This document shows, in pieces, positions 45,369 through 54,232 of a DNA stretch of 64,000 nt. The DNA comes from Salinispora pacifica CNR114. GTDB taxonomy: Bacteria > Actinomycetota > Actinomycetes > Mycobacteriales > Micromonosporaceae. Location: positions 33,346-97,345 of the forward strand of contig NZ_AZWO01000023.1 in the NCBI RefSeq assembly GCF_000514775.1, written 5' to 3'. The stretch's first letter is position 1. Each line of letters starts with the position of its first letter. Both the position numbers and the translations under genes were made by a program. Below the pieces are notes generated by a model. That model searched no databases, was not told the origin of the DNA, and saw only the letters and a program-made list of their open reading frames with translations.

Positions 45369-45575
45369 TCAGACCGCCGGACCCCGCCAGCAGTAGCGCC
45401 ACCTCCTGGCGTCTCCCCCCACCGTCTCCAGCTCGTAGATCTCGGCGTCGGCGAGTCCGCCGTCGCCGAGGTGGTGGTGGGTCAGCGGTGGGCGACCGTT
45501 CGGGTCCAGTTCGACGGTGACGGTCTGCCCGTCGGACGAACCACCGGCCAGCGGAATCTCCACGGTTGGCGCCAT
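45369..45575 (-). CDS. small hypothetical protein, 68 aa
   Basis: The minus-strand protein begins MAPTVEIPLAGGSSDGQTV and ends in a Trp/Arg-rich C-terminus (RRWRYCWRGPAV). Two strands followed by His-rich LTHHHLGD could form a small beta domain. It faces the pyruvyl transferase and is divergent from the SNF2 gene. No family recognised. Confidence 0.6.
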   Translation of the reverse strand: MAPTVEIPLAGGSSDGQTVTVELDPNGRPPLTHHHLGDGGLADAEIYELETVGGDARRWRYCWRGPAV

Positions 45576-45728
45576 GCGCCCATCCTGCCCCGACCGGCGT
45601 GCCGGCGGAGCGGAAGCGTCGGCCCCGGAAAACAGGTACGGGCCAGGATCGGGTCTGCTAGAGCGGTGCCGAGCCACGCCGCCGCCCCGCCTATCCTGGG
45701 CCGGGGTGCCAATGAGGGGGGGGATCGC

Positions 45729-48700
45729 GTGCTGGTTGTCCACGGGTTGTGGCGCCTGGGCAGCGGGCTCGCCATCTGGGCCGAGGACAGCACGTCGCCG
45801 CCCCGGGCACCTCGGCGGGCCGGGCGGGCGCCCCGCGAGCGACCACACCCGTTCGCCGCCGGTCACCCCGTGCTCGCCGCAGCCCTGGCCGAGGTCGCCG
45901 AGCCGACCGCGCCCGGCGCGGCGCTGCTCACCCTGCCCACCCGAGCTGGTTCGCCGCTGGACTCGCCGGAGCTGGTCCGCTCCGCGCCGGTCGAGCCGCT
46001 CCGCGGGCCGGTCACGCTGGCCGGGTGGCGGGTGCCGGCCCTGGTGTACGCCCCGGACACCGCCCTGTCGCTGCTGTCGCGGATCACCGCGGCCAGCGCG
46101 CTACCGGACGCCGTACCCGGCGCCAGCCTGCGTCACCTCGCGGAGCTGGCGGCCTTCGCCGTGGACCTCGCCGCCCGCGGTCGGGTCCTGCCCGGCATCC
46201 AGCCGGAGCCCGGGCATGACCCGCGACCGGCGCCGCGGACCCGGCGGCAGCGTACGGGTGCCACCCGTGCCGGTCGAGCCGCCCCGGCCCGGGTGACGCC
46301 GACATCCCAGGAGCGCGCCAGCGCCACCGCGTGGGCGGTGTGGCGGCCGCTGCTCACCGGCGCGGACGCCGGCTGGGCCCTCGCCCTCGCCCTCGCCCTG
46401 CCGCCCGCGGCCCGCGCCGCCGTCGAGGTCGATCTGGATCCGCTCGCCGTGACCGGCGCACCGCAGACGCCGGTGACCGGCGGAGCGGAAGCGCCGGCCA
46501 AGGGTGGTGTGCCGTCGCGGGCTCGGGGGGCGAGGCGACCGACGGCGGCCGTCGGGGAACCCGGGGAACTGGTGGCCGAGGCGCTCGACGCGCTCACCGA
46601 CGCGGCCGTGCGGGCCGCCCTCGCGGAGACCTCCCTCACCCGGGGAGCTCGTCCGCGGGGTGCGGTCACGGCGTGGCTGGCGGCGCTCACCGGCCCGCGT
46701 CGTGACTTTGCCGCCGATGCGGTGGAGCTCGACACCCTGCGCGGTGAGTTGGACGCCTGGCAGCGCGATGCGGTGGGAGGCTCGGTCCGGGCCAGCTTCC
46801 GGCTGGTGGAGCCGCCGACGGACGGGTTCGTCGAGGCGGCGGCCGGTGGGCCGGTCGCGGCCGAGGGGCCGTGGCGGGTCGAGTTCGGCCTGCAGCCCGC
46901 TGACCAGCCCGGCCTGCACGTTGCCGCCGCGCGGATCTGGCATGAGTCGGTGCCCCTGCCCGGTCCGGCCGCTCCGCAGGAAGCCCTGCTGGCCGAGTTG
47001 GGGCGGGCCAGCCGGCTCTGGCCGGAGCTGAACTCGGCCCTGCGCACCGCCACCCCGGAGGCGCTGGAGCTGGACGCCGAGGGCGCGCACCGCTTTCTCC
47101 GCGACGGCGCGCCGGTGCTGCACGCGGCCGGGTTCGCGGTGCTGTTGCCCTCGTGGTGGCGGCGTCCCTCGTCCCGGCTCGGCGCCCGACTACAGGCCCA
47201 GAGTCGCACCGCTCCGGGCACCGTGGCCGGGGCGGGCGGTGGGGTGGGGCTGGATGCCCTGGTTGACTACCGCTGGGAGGTGTCCCTCGGTGACCAGCCG
47301 CTGACCGCCGAGGAGTTGGAATCGCTGGCCGCGCTGAAATCCCCGTTGGTCCAGCTGCACGGGCGCTGGGTGGAGCTGGACCCGAAGCGCCTCGCCGCCG
47401 GCCTGCGGCTGCTCCGTTCCACCGGCGAGCTGACCGTCGGCGACCTGCTGCGGCAGGGCCTCGCCGACCCCGCCGGCGACGCGCTGCCGGTGCTTGAGGT
47501 GGCGGCCGACGGCGCGTTGGGTGACCTGCTCGCCGGAGCCGTGGAGCGGCAGCTCACCCCGGTGGACCCGGCCCCGTCGTTCCGCGGCGTGCTCCGCCCC
47601 TACCAGCGGCGGGGGCTGGCCTGGCTGGTCTTCCTCCAGTCCCTCGGTCTGGGCGGGGTGCTCGCCGACGACATGGGTCTCGGTAAGACGGTGCAGCTAC
47701 TCGCGTTGCTCGCCGGTGATCCCCCGGGCGCCGGCCCGACTCTGTTGGTCGCTCCGATGTCGCTGGTCGGTAACTGGCAGCGGGAGGCGGCGACCTTCAC
47801 CCCGGGCTTACGGGTCCATGTGCACCACGGCACCGAGCGGGCCCGGGGGGCGGCGCTCACCGCGGCGGTGGCGGGGGCGGATTTGGTCCTCACCACGTAC
47901 ACGGTGGCTGCCCGCGATGCGGGGGAGTTGGCGGGGGTCGACTGGCATCGGGTGGTGGTGGACGAGGCGCAGGCCATCAAGAACGCCTCCACCCGGCAAG
48001 CCGAGGCGGTTCGCGCGTTGCCCGCCCGGCATCGGATCGCGGTCACCGGCACCCCGGTGGAGAATCGGCTCGCCGACCTCTGGTCGATCATGCAGTTCGC
48101 CAATCCCGGCCTGCTCGGCCCGGCCGCCGAGTTCAAGAAGCGGTACGCCGAACCGATCGAGCGGCACGGCGACGCGGAGGCGGCCGAGCGGCTGCGCCGG
48201 ATCACCGGCCCGTTCGTGCTGCGTCGACTCAAGACCGACTCCTCGATCATCTCCGACCTGCCGGAGAAGCTGGAGATGGAGGTGGTGTGCAGTCTGACCG
48301 CGGAGCAGGCGGGCCTCTACCGCGCGGTGGTGGACGACATGCTGGCCCGGATCGAGTCCAGCGAGGGGATCGAGCGGCGAGGGCTGGTGCTGGCCGCCAT
48401 GACCCGGCTCAAGCAGGTCTGTAACCATCCGGCGCACCTGCTGCGGGACAGTTCGGTGCTGACCGGCCGCTCCGGCAAGCTCGCCCGGCTGGAGGAGATC
48501 CTCGACGAGGTGCTCGCCGCCGGGGAGAAGGCCCTGCTGTTCACCCAGTACGCCGAGTTCGGCGGGATGCTGCGCGGCCACCTGTCGGCGCGGTTCGGAC
48601 AGGAGACGTTGTTCCTGCACGGCGGCGTCGGTAAGGCCGACCGGGACGCGATGGTGACCCGATTCCAGGCCCCGGACGGCCCCGCGCTCTTCGTGCTCTC

Positions 48701-49010
48701 GCTCAAGGCCGGTGGCACCGGTCTCACCCTGACCGCGGCCAACCACGTCGTGCACGTTGACCGTTGGTGGAATCCGGCGGTGGAGGATCAGGCCACGGAC
48801 CGGGCGTTCCGCATCGGGCAGCGGCGACGCGTTCAGGTCCGTAAGTTCGTCTGCGCCGGCACCGTGGAGGAGAAGGTCGCCGCCCTCATCGCCGACAAGC
48901 GCCGGCTCGCCTCGACCGTGGTGGGCGCCGGTGAGCAGTGGGTGACCGAGCTGTCCACGGCGCAGCTGCGGGAGCTGTTCCAGTTGGAGGCCGGGGCGGT
49001 GGCCGAATGA
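45729..49010 (+). CDS. SNF2-family DEAD/DEAH-box helicase-like ATPase
   Basis: This 1093-residue protein starts from GTG behind a G-rich site. Residues 1-600 are an Ala-rich bacterial SNF2-associated region ending in a DUF3670-like segment (LAELGRASRLWPELNSALRT). The Swi2/Snf2 core follows: LADDMGLGKTVQLLALLAGD (Walker A), VVVDEAQAIKN (DEAQ box), LRRLKTD, SLKAGGTGLTLTAANHV and QATDRAFRIGQRRRVQVRK (motif VI). It should translocate on DNA or remodel nucleoprotein. The 3' end overlaps the SWIM gene by 4 bp, as in known SNF2/SWIM pairs. Confidence 0.93.
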   Translation: MLVVHGLWRLGSGLAIWAEDSTSPPRAPRRAGRAPRERPHPFAAGHPVLAAALAEVAEPTAPGAALLTLPTRAGSPLDSPELVRSAPVEPLRGPVTLAGWRVPALVYAPDTALSLLSRITAASALPDAVPGASLRHLAELAAFAVDLAARGRVLPGIQPEPGHDPRPAPRTRRQRTGATRAGRAAPARVTPTSQERASATAWAVWRPLLTGADAGWALALALALPPAARAAVEVDLDPLAVTGAPQTPVTGGAEAPAKGGVPSRARGARRPTAAVGEPGELVAEALDALTDAAVRAALAETSLTRGARPRGAVTAWLAALTGPRRDFAADAVELDTLRGELDAWQRDAVGGSVRASFRLVEPPTDGFVEAAAGGPVAAEGPWRVEFGLQPADQPGLHVAAARIWHESVPLPGPAAPQEALLAELGRASRLWPELNSALRTATPEALELDAEGAHRFLRDGAPVLHAAGFAVLLPSWWRRPSSRLGARLQAQSRTAPGTVAGAGGGVGLDALVDYRWEVSLGDQPLTAEELESLAALKSPLVQLHGRWVELDPKRLAAGLRLLRSTGELTVGDLLRQGLADPAGDALPVLEVAADGALGDLLAGAVERQLTPVDPAPSFRGVLRPYQRRGLAWLVFLQSLGLGGVLADDMGLGKTVQLLALLAGDPPGAGPTLLVAPMSLVGNWQREAATFTPGLRVHVHHGTERARGAALTAAVAGADLVLTTYTVAARDAGELAGVDWHRVVVDEAQAIKNASTRQAEAVRALPARHRIAVTGTPVENRLADLWSIMQFANPGLLGPAAEFKKRYAEPIERHGDAEAAERLRRITGPFVLRRLKTDSSIISDLPEKLEMEVVCSLTAEQAGLYRAVVDDMLARIESSEGIERRGLVLAAMTRLKQVCNHPAHLLRDSSVLTGRSGKLARLEEILDEVLAAGEKALLFTQYAEFGGMLRGHLSARFGQETLFLHGGVGKADRDAMVTRFQAPDGPALFVLSLKAGGTGLTLTAANHVVHVDRWWNPAVEDQATDRAFRIGQRRRVQVRKFVCAGTVEEKVAALIADKRRLASTVVGAGEQWVTELSTAQLRELFQLEAGAVAE

Positions 49011-49948
49011 GCCCGCGGGCCGCTGGCAGCGACAAGCCGGGCCGCCGGGCCGACCGGTTCGCCGACTACGGTCCACCGCGCCGGGTCACTGGTGGGTTGC
49101 GAGCCCGCAGTACCCGTGGCGCGATCGGCGCCTCCTGGTGGTCCCGCCGGTTCCTGGAGGTACTGGAGTCCTTTGCGCTGGGCACCCGTCTCACCCGTGG
49201 TCGCTCGTACGCCCGGGCGGGGCAGGTGCTGCGGCTGGAGGTGACGCCGGGCGAGGTGACGGCCACGGTGCAGGGCTCGCGATCTCGGCCGTACGAGGTG
49301 CGGATCACACTGGCGCCCTTCTCGGCGACGCTCTGGTCCCGGGTGGAGGAGGAGTTGGCCGCGCAGGCCTTCTTCAGCGCGCGGCTACTCGCCGGTGATC
49401 TTCCCGCTGAGCTGGAGGAGCTATTTGTCGCGGCGGGCGCCCCGCTGTTCCCCGCCGGCCTGGGCGAGCTGGGCCAGTGGTGCAGCTGCCCCGACGGCGC
49501 GGTGCCGTGCAAACATCTCGCCGCGACCTTCTACCTTCTGGCCGAGGCGTTCGACGCCGACCCGTTCGCGCTGCTGCACTGGCGCGGCCGTGGTCGAGAC
49601 GAGTTGCTGGACCGGCTGCGGGTGCGCCGGGGTGGTGCCGCCGCCGTAGCCGAACGATCCGATTCGGACGAACTGTCATCGGCGCCGGTGACCGGTGCGG
49701 CGCGGTCGGTGCCGGTGAGTGGTGCGGCGCGGTCGGTGGCGGGCCTGCCGGCGGCGTCGCTGGCCGACGCCGTCGATCGGTTCTGGTCCGCGCCGGTTCC
49801 GCTCCCCGACCGACCGCCGACCTTGGCGACGGGGACTGAGCTGCTGTTGCGGCAGCTCGGTGCGCCCGCCCCAGCCATCGGTGGCCCCGGGCTGGTGGAG
49901 CGACTACGCCGGGCTTATCGGCGGCTCGGCGAGCAGGGCAGCGGCTGA
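49007..49948 (+). CDS. SWIM zinc-finger protein
   Basis: The 313-residue protein starts within the SNF2 stop (ATGA). The SWIM motif CSCPDGAVPCKHLAA (about residues 159-173) has the C-x-C...C-x-H ligands. Upstream is an Arg-rich segment with WWSRRFLEVLESFALGTRLT; the C-terminus is a low-complexity Ala/Gly/Val linker and a helix. SWIM proteins coupled to SNF2 helicases are thought to act in the same DNA transaction. Confidence 0.92.
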   Translation: MSPRAAGSDKPGRRADRFADYGPPRRVTGGLRARSTRGAIGASWWSRRFLEVLESFALGTRLTRGRSYARAGQVLRLEVTPGEVTATVQGSRSRPYEVRITLAPFSATLWSRVEEELAAQAFFSARLLAGDLPAELEELFVAAGAPLFPAGLGELGQWCSCPDGAVPCKHLAATFYLLAEAFDADPFALLHWRGRGRDELLDRLRVRRGGAAAVAERSDSDELSSAPVTGAARSVPVSGAARSVAGLPAASLADAVDRFWSAPVPLPDRPPTLATGTELLLRQLGAPAPAIGGPGLVERLRRAYRRLGEQGSG

Positions 49949-49974
49949 CCGTCCGTGGCGGAAGGCCGGGTGAT

Positions 49975-50232
49975 TCATAGCCAGCGGCGCCGGAAGCGCC
50001 ACATGACCACGGCGTTGGCTACCAGGACCACCGCGCAGACCGCACCAGCCGTCGGGCCGGCAAGCACAGTTGTCGCCGGGAGCGCCGCCCAGAGCACGAT
50101 GGTCAACAGCATCAACCACCGGCCGCGGTGGCCTTTCGCCCGATGGTCCAGCCGGGCGAAGAATGCCGGGTCGCTCTCCCGGAGGTTGCGGGTGATCTGC
50201 TCGAACCTGCGCTGATCCTCTTTGCTGAGCAT
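49975..50232 (-). CDS. DUF3040 family small membrane protein
   Basis: The 85-residue protein starts MLSKEDQRRFEQITRNLRES, the typical cytoplasmic helix of DUF3040, followed by two membrane helices (LMLLTIVLWAALPATTVL and AVCAVVLVANAVVMWRF). Actinobacteria-specific; function unknown. It is convergent to the SWIM gene. Confidence 0.85.
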   Translation of the reverse strand: MLSKEDQRRFEQITRNLRESDPAFFARLDHRAKGHRGRWLMLLTIVLWAALPATTVLAGPTAGAVCAVVLVANAVVMWRFRRRWL

Positions 50233-50569
50233 GTGCCATCCCCTCACGTGTTCAGCGGCTCGCGGGGCATACCCGCTGCGGTAGCGGCTCACGCTCCTGC
50301 TGCTGACACTTTCCGACGTACGGGCGGCATGCCCTGGGCTGGCGCCTCGGGGGCTGGCTCGGGGCCGGCAGCCAGCTAGCTGGGGCTTTTGGCCCGGCTC
50401 GATGTCCTCAGGGGCGGCGCAATGCCCTTAGTGGCGGCTTAGAGCGCTAGGGTCGGTATACCCACTAAAGGTAGATTTCAACCTATTAGATACCGTATAT
50501 GCGGAGGCGGGATGGGCAGTGCGACCGGTCCAGATGGCAGTGCGACTGGTCCGTCGGTGGCCCTGCCGG
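50233..50569. other. 337-bp intergenic region with an AT-rich promoter patch
   Basis: An AT-rich stretch at about 50456-50500 contains on the minus strand TTGAAA and TATACC in promoter-like order, suitable for the DUF3040 gene. A 17-bp direct repeat (GGCAGTGCGACCGGTCC, second copy one base different) recurs with a 21-bp period at 50515-50531 and 50536-50552. No gene is supported. Confidence 0.5.
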
Positions 50570-51244
50570 TCAGAATCCCTGCCGAGGAAGCGGCAGGTGG
50601 CCGGGGACCAGCTGCTCCACTGCCAGTGGCACTCCGCTCGCCCGTAACCCCGAGATCAGGCTGTTCTGCACCAGGTACGAGTCGGGGAGCTGCCAGCGGG
50701 CCTGCTCCGGGGCGACCACCCAGCGCACCGCCCCTTCGGGTAGCCGCGTCGGCGGGGCGGGGATCCACGATCCCGGGCCGTGCCGCACCACGTGGAAGCA
50801 GTGTTCAAGTTCGGGTCGAAGCGGGTCGCCGGGCCGGACCAGGAACATCCACCGGCCGGTGGGGGTGGACAGCACCGGCCCGCGTACTCCCGGGCCAGCC
50901 GGATGGTTCTGGACCGCGAGGAGCACGTCTCGTCCGATGTGGGCCGGCACCTCCAGGACATCGAAGGCCCGTCCGGTGGGTAGCAGCACGCCGTGCGGGC
51001 GGGTGCGCCACCACGTCGCGATCCGGGCCGGGTCGGCACTGGCGGAGTACTCCCAATCCACCAGCGCGGGATGACAGCCGACGGTGGGGCAGCCCGCCCG
51101 CCCGCAGACGAAGCGGCTGCGGGCCAGGCACGCGCCGGGGGTCACCTCCCAGCCGTGCAGCGCGTAGCGTACGGCGACGCGGCGCAGCCGTACCCGCTCC
51201 AAGGGCGACAGCTGAGCGACCCGTGGTCCGATATTCCCCCACAT
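50570..51244 (-). CDS. bifunctional DNA primase/polymerase-like (AEP N-terminal) protein
   Basis: The 224-residue protein starts at ATG 51244, 9 bases after GGGGAG, as MWGNIGPRVAQLSPLERVRL. The segments VRYALHGWEVTPGACLARSR, a Cys cluster CGRAGCPTVGCHPAL, WEYSASADPARIATWWRTRP and LPTGRAFDVLEVP match the N-terminal fold annotated as bifunctional primase/polymerase. The catalytic acidic triad of true AEP polymerases is not evident, so it may be a non-catalytic derivative. It is divergent from the XRE regulator with a shared palindrome-rich promoter region. Confidence 0.78.
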   Translation of the reverse strand: MWGNIGPRVAQLSPLERVRLRRVAVRYALHGWEVTPGACLARSRFVCGRAGCPTVGCHPALVDWEYSASADPARIATWWRTRPHGVLLPTGRAFDVLEVPAHIGRDVLLAVQNHPAGPGVRGPVLSTPTGRWMFLVRPGDPLRPELEHCFHVVRHGPGSWIPAPPTRLPEGAVRWVVAPEQARWQLPDSYLVQNSLISGLRASGVPLAVEQLVPGHLPLPRQGF

Positions 51245-51341
51245 ATGTGCCATCTCCCCTCGCCGGATCTGGTGGTGCCGGTGGTATCTGTCGAGCACCG
51301 TCACTGCCTCGACCCGCGATCGTTGAGTTGACGAACGGCTG

Positions 51342-51386
51342 ATGCAACTTGCATGAACGCTAGGAGCGTCAACTGATCAGCTGACG
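51342..51386. promoter_or_regulatory. two palindromes in the divergent promoter region
   Basis: ATGCAACTTGCAT (51342-51354) is a perfect 6-1-6 dyad. CGTCAACTGATCAGCTGACG (51367-51386) is a near-perfect 20-bp palindrome around TGATCA. They lie between the primase-like and XRE genes (gap 51245-51482), where either the XRE protein or another regulator could control both. Confidence 0.5.
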
Positions 51387-51482
51387 TACATGCTGTGCGA
51401 TCGGAAAAACCTAAACAAAGCGCCGTGCCCGCGACAAACCTGGCTAATCGGCTGGAATGGACGCGTAGGAAAGGGATGGGAC

Positions 51483-52706
51483 ATGGACGAGCTACCCATC
51501 GGGCGTCGGGTGGCCTACTGGCGGGGGCGACGCAAGATGTCCCAGCAGGTCTTCGCCGACCGGCTGGGTAAGTCGAAGAGCTGGGTGGACAAGGTCGAAC
51601 GTGGGGTACGTCGGCTGGACAAGTTCTCCGTCATCTATGAGATCGCCGACACCCTCCGGGTTGACGTGCAGCTACTGCTCGGCAAGGACCCGGAACGGCG
51701 TTCTGACGCGCTGAACTGCATCGACCAGACCGAGGTGCAGGAGATTCGGGCAGCGCTGGAGCGGTACGACGCGATGAGCGCCTACTTCGACGCGGCGCCG
51801 TACCCGCCGCCCCTGCCCGACATGCGCAAGGCCGTCAGCCACGCCTGGCTGACCTATCAGTACGGTCGATACGGGATGCTGACCCGCTCGCTCCCCAAAC
51901 TGCTGCGGGACGCCCAGGCGGCCGACGCCGGCTTCGGTGGCGACGACAACCGCGAGGCGGCACACCTGCTCGGGCAGGTCTACCAGATCGCCTCGTCGGT
52001 CCTGCGCAAGCTGGGGGAGTGCGATCTGGCATGGCTCGCCGCCGATCGGGCGATGGCGGTCGCCCAGCGGGCCGACGATCCACTGTTGGCCGGTATCGCC
52101 ACCACCCGGGTCGGTAACGCCCTGGTGGCGATGGGGCGCCCCTTCCCAGCTCTGGAGGTGAACGTCGCAATCGCGAACCGGTTGGCCCCGGGCGGTAACA
52201 ACGACGCCACCCCGGGTCGGCTGTCGGTCTACGGCATGCTGTTGCTCCAGGGCGCGATGGCCGCCTCCCGGATCGGTGACACCGCCACAGTGGATGACCT
52301 GTTGGGTGGCGCCGACGAGGCGGCGACCCTGCTCGGCGGCGACCAGAACCACTACTGGACCTCTTTCGGTCCCACCAACGTCAAGCTGCACCGCGCCGCG
52401 GCCGCCGTGGAACTCGGCGACGGCGGCCGGGCGGTCGAGGTCCACCAGCGGATCGGGCCGGAGTTCAATGCCCTGCTACCCGAGCGCCGCGCCCACCACC
52501 TGCTCGACATCGCCCGGGGCTACGCACAGGTTGGTGATGTGGTGAACGCCGGCGAGATGCTGCTGCAGGGCGACCGGCTCGCTCCGTCCGAGATCCGTTG
52601 TCGACCGATCGCCCACGAGGTGATGTCCGACATCCTGCGTCGCACCCGGGGCACCCCGTCCGTCTCGATCGCGGAGTTGGCTGAACACATGGGAGTCGGA
52701 ATATGA
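51483..52706 (+). CDS. XRE-family regulator with TPR-like C-terminal domain
   Basis: This 407-residue protein has an N-terminal XRE helix-turn-helix (GRRVAYWRGRRKMSQQVFAD then RLGKSKSWVDKVERG) and a helical repeat region (LLGQVYQIASSVLRKLGECD, LAWLAADRAMAVAQRA) reminiscent of TPR-containing Rgg/Rap-like or Streptomyces sensors. The stop overlaps the flavoprotein start (ATGA), so the pair is translationally coupled. It probably senses a ligand with the C-terminal repeats. Confidence 0.87.
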   Translation: MDELPIGRRVAYWRGRRKMSQQVFADRLGKSKSWVDKVERGVRRLDKFSVIYEIADTLRVDVQLLLGKDPERRSDALNCIDQTEVQEIRAALERYDAMSAYFDAAPYPPPLPDMRKAVSHAWLTYQYGRYGMLTRSLPKLLRDAQAADAGFGGDDNREAAHLLGQVYQIASSVLRKLGECDLAWLAADRAMAVAQRADDPLLAGIATTRVGNALVAMGRPFPALEVNVAIANRLAPGGNNDATPGRLSVYGMLLLQGAMAASRIGDTATVDDLLGGADEAATLLGGDQNHYWTSFGPTNVKLHRAAAAVELGDGGRAVEVHQRIGPEFNALLPERRAHHLLDIARGYAQVGDVVNAGEMLLQGDRLAPSEIRCRPIAHEVMSDILRRTRGTPSVSIAELAEHMGVGI

Positions 52707-53299
52707 GTCTGGATGCGTCGCTGGCCACGTCGCGGTCGCCAAGCGCTGCGCGCCGGGTGCTCTACGTGCTCGCCTGTGGTTCGCCGCTCGCCCGCCGCGT
52801 TGGCCGGCTCGTCGACCTGGCCCAGCAGGCCGGGTGGGAGGTTTGTGTCGTCACCACCCTCGACGGGGCTAAGTTCACTGACCGGCCGGCGCTGGTCCGG
52901 CAGACCGGCTACCCAGTCCGTAGCCACTACAAGAACCCGGGCGATCCGGATGTCCTGCCGCCGGCGGACGCGATGGTCGTCTGCCCGGCCACGGTGAACA
53001 CGATCACCAAATGGGCGGCGGGGATAGCCGACACCCTTCCCCTCGGCCTGCTCGTGGAGGCGCAGGGCCGCGGGGTGCCGCTGGTCGCGGTCCCGTTCAC
53101 CAATGCGGCGATGGCCGCCCACCCAGCTTTCCAGGCGGCCCTCGGCCGGCTCTCCGAATGGGGCGTCACCGTGCTCTTCGGCGACCATGTCGTCCCGCTA
53201 CATCCGCCCGGGTCCGGTGAGCGTCACCTGCCCACCTTCCCCTGGGAGGCGGTGGTGGCCGCATTGCCAGAACCAACCGTGGCGACCACGGTCGCCTGA
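52703..53299 (+). CDS. HFCD-type flavoprotein (PPC decarboxylase/Dfp-like)
   Basis: The 198-residue protein is a homo-oligomeric flavin-containing Cys decarboxylase-fold flavoprotein. Near the N-terminus LYVLACGSPLARRVGRLVDL is the flavin-binding loop; VVCPATVNTITKWAAGIADT corresponds to the PASANT motif of CoaC/EpiD. The catalytic Cys flap is not obvious. In related actinobacterial pairs a flavoprotein is fused or coupled to an XRE regulator; FMN could be a redox or metabolite sensor. Confidence 0.85.
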   Translation: MSLDASLATSRSPSAARRVLYVLACGSPLARRVGRLVDLAQQAGWEVCVVTTLDGAKFTDRPALVRQTGYPVRSHYKNPGDPDVLPPADAMVVCPATVNTITKWAAGIADTLPLGLLVEAQGRGVPLVAVPFTNAAMAAHPAFQAALGRLSEWGVTVLFGDHVVPLHPPGSGERHLPTFPWEAVVAALPEPTVATTVA

Positions 53300-53359
53300 C
53301 CGGCAGCCCCGGGTGGCGACGCATTCCGTCCCCGTGCTCGCCGGGTAAGCTGGCCCGCC

Positions 53360-54232
53360 GTGAGGACACCCGAATTCCCGCCGACCGTCGCCGACGTGGT
53401 GACCGAGTTGGAGCGGCGCTACCCACCGGCGTGGGCGCAGGAGTGGGACCGCGTCGGTTTGGTCCTCGGCGACCCGGACGCGCCGGTCCGCCGGGTGCTC
53501 TGTGTGGTGGACGTGGTGCCGGAGACGGTCGCCGAGGCGATCGACGCCCGGGCCGACCTGATCGTGGCGCATCATCCGCTGCTCCTACGGGGGGTATCGT
53601 CGGTCGCCCCGACCACCTACAAGGGGCGGATCGTTCACCAGCTGATCAAGGCCGATGTCGCGCTGTACGTGGCGCACACCAACGCGGACATCGCCGAACC
53701 GGGCGTTTCCGACGCACTGGCCGCCCGATTCGGGTTGACCGGGCTCCGGCCGCTGGCGCCCCCCGCCGTCGGCGCACCCGCACACGGGGCCGGCCGGGGG
53801 ATCGGTCGCATCGGCGAGCTACCCGAGCCGATGACCCTCGCCGAGCTGACCCGGCACGCCGCCGCCGTGCTCCCGGCCACCACCTGGGGCGTACGCGCCG
53901 CCGGGGACCCGTACCGCACGGTGCGTACGCTCGCCGTCAGCGGCGGATCGGGCGACAGCTTCCTCACTGCCGCGACAGGCGCCGGGGTAGACGCGTACCT
54001 CACCGCTGACCTGCGGCACCACCCCACCAGCGAGCACCTGGCCACCGGCGGGCCGGCGCTGCTCGACGCCGCGCACTGGGCGACCGAACGCCCGTGGCTG
54101 GACGACCTGGCCGCCGTCCTGCGGGAGACGACGGGCGTCGATACGCTCGTGTCCGACCTGGAGACTGACCCGTGGACCGTACACGCCGCCCTGCCCGCGG
54201 CGGACAACAAGGAGCCCGACTGTGAAGGCTGA
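53360..54232 (+). CDS. Nif3-like dinuclear metal centre protein (GTP cyclohydrolase-1-type 2 family)
   Basis: The 290-residue protein starts from GTG. The metal-site motif VAHHPLLLRGVSS lies near residue 70 and AHTNADIAEPGVSDALA near residue 105, both containing the dinuclear ligands of the Nif3/YbgI family. The C-terminal region has GSGDSFLTA and TADLRHHPTSEHLA. Function of the family is poorly known. It overlaps the zinc-ribbon gene by 11 bp. Confidence 0.92.
   Translation: MRTPEFPPTVADVVTELERRYPPAWAQEWDRVGLVLGDPDAPVRRVLCVVDVVPETVAEAIDARADLIVAHHPLLLRGVSSVAPTTYKGRIVHQLIKADVALYVAHTNADIAEPGVSDALAARFGLTGLRPLAPPAVGAPAHGAGRGIGRIGELPEPMTLAELTRHAAAVLPATTWGVRAAGDPYRTVRTLAVSGGSGDSFLTAATGAGVDAYLTADLRHHPTSEHLATGGPALLDAAHWATERPWLDDLAAVLRETTGVDTLVSDLETDPWTVHAALPAADNKEPDCEG

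Noticed and set aside
50512..51342. Plus-strand frame with GGAGG before ATG opposite the primase-like gene
   Set aside because: Composition is Arg/Pro/Gly/Ser-rich without family motifs; it is the complement of a better-supported minus-strand gene.
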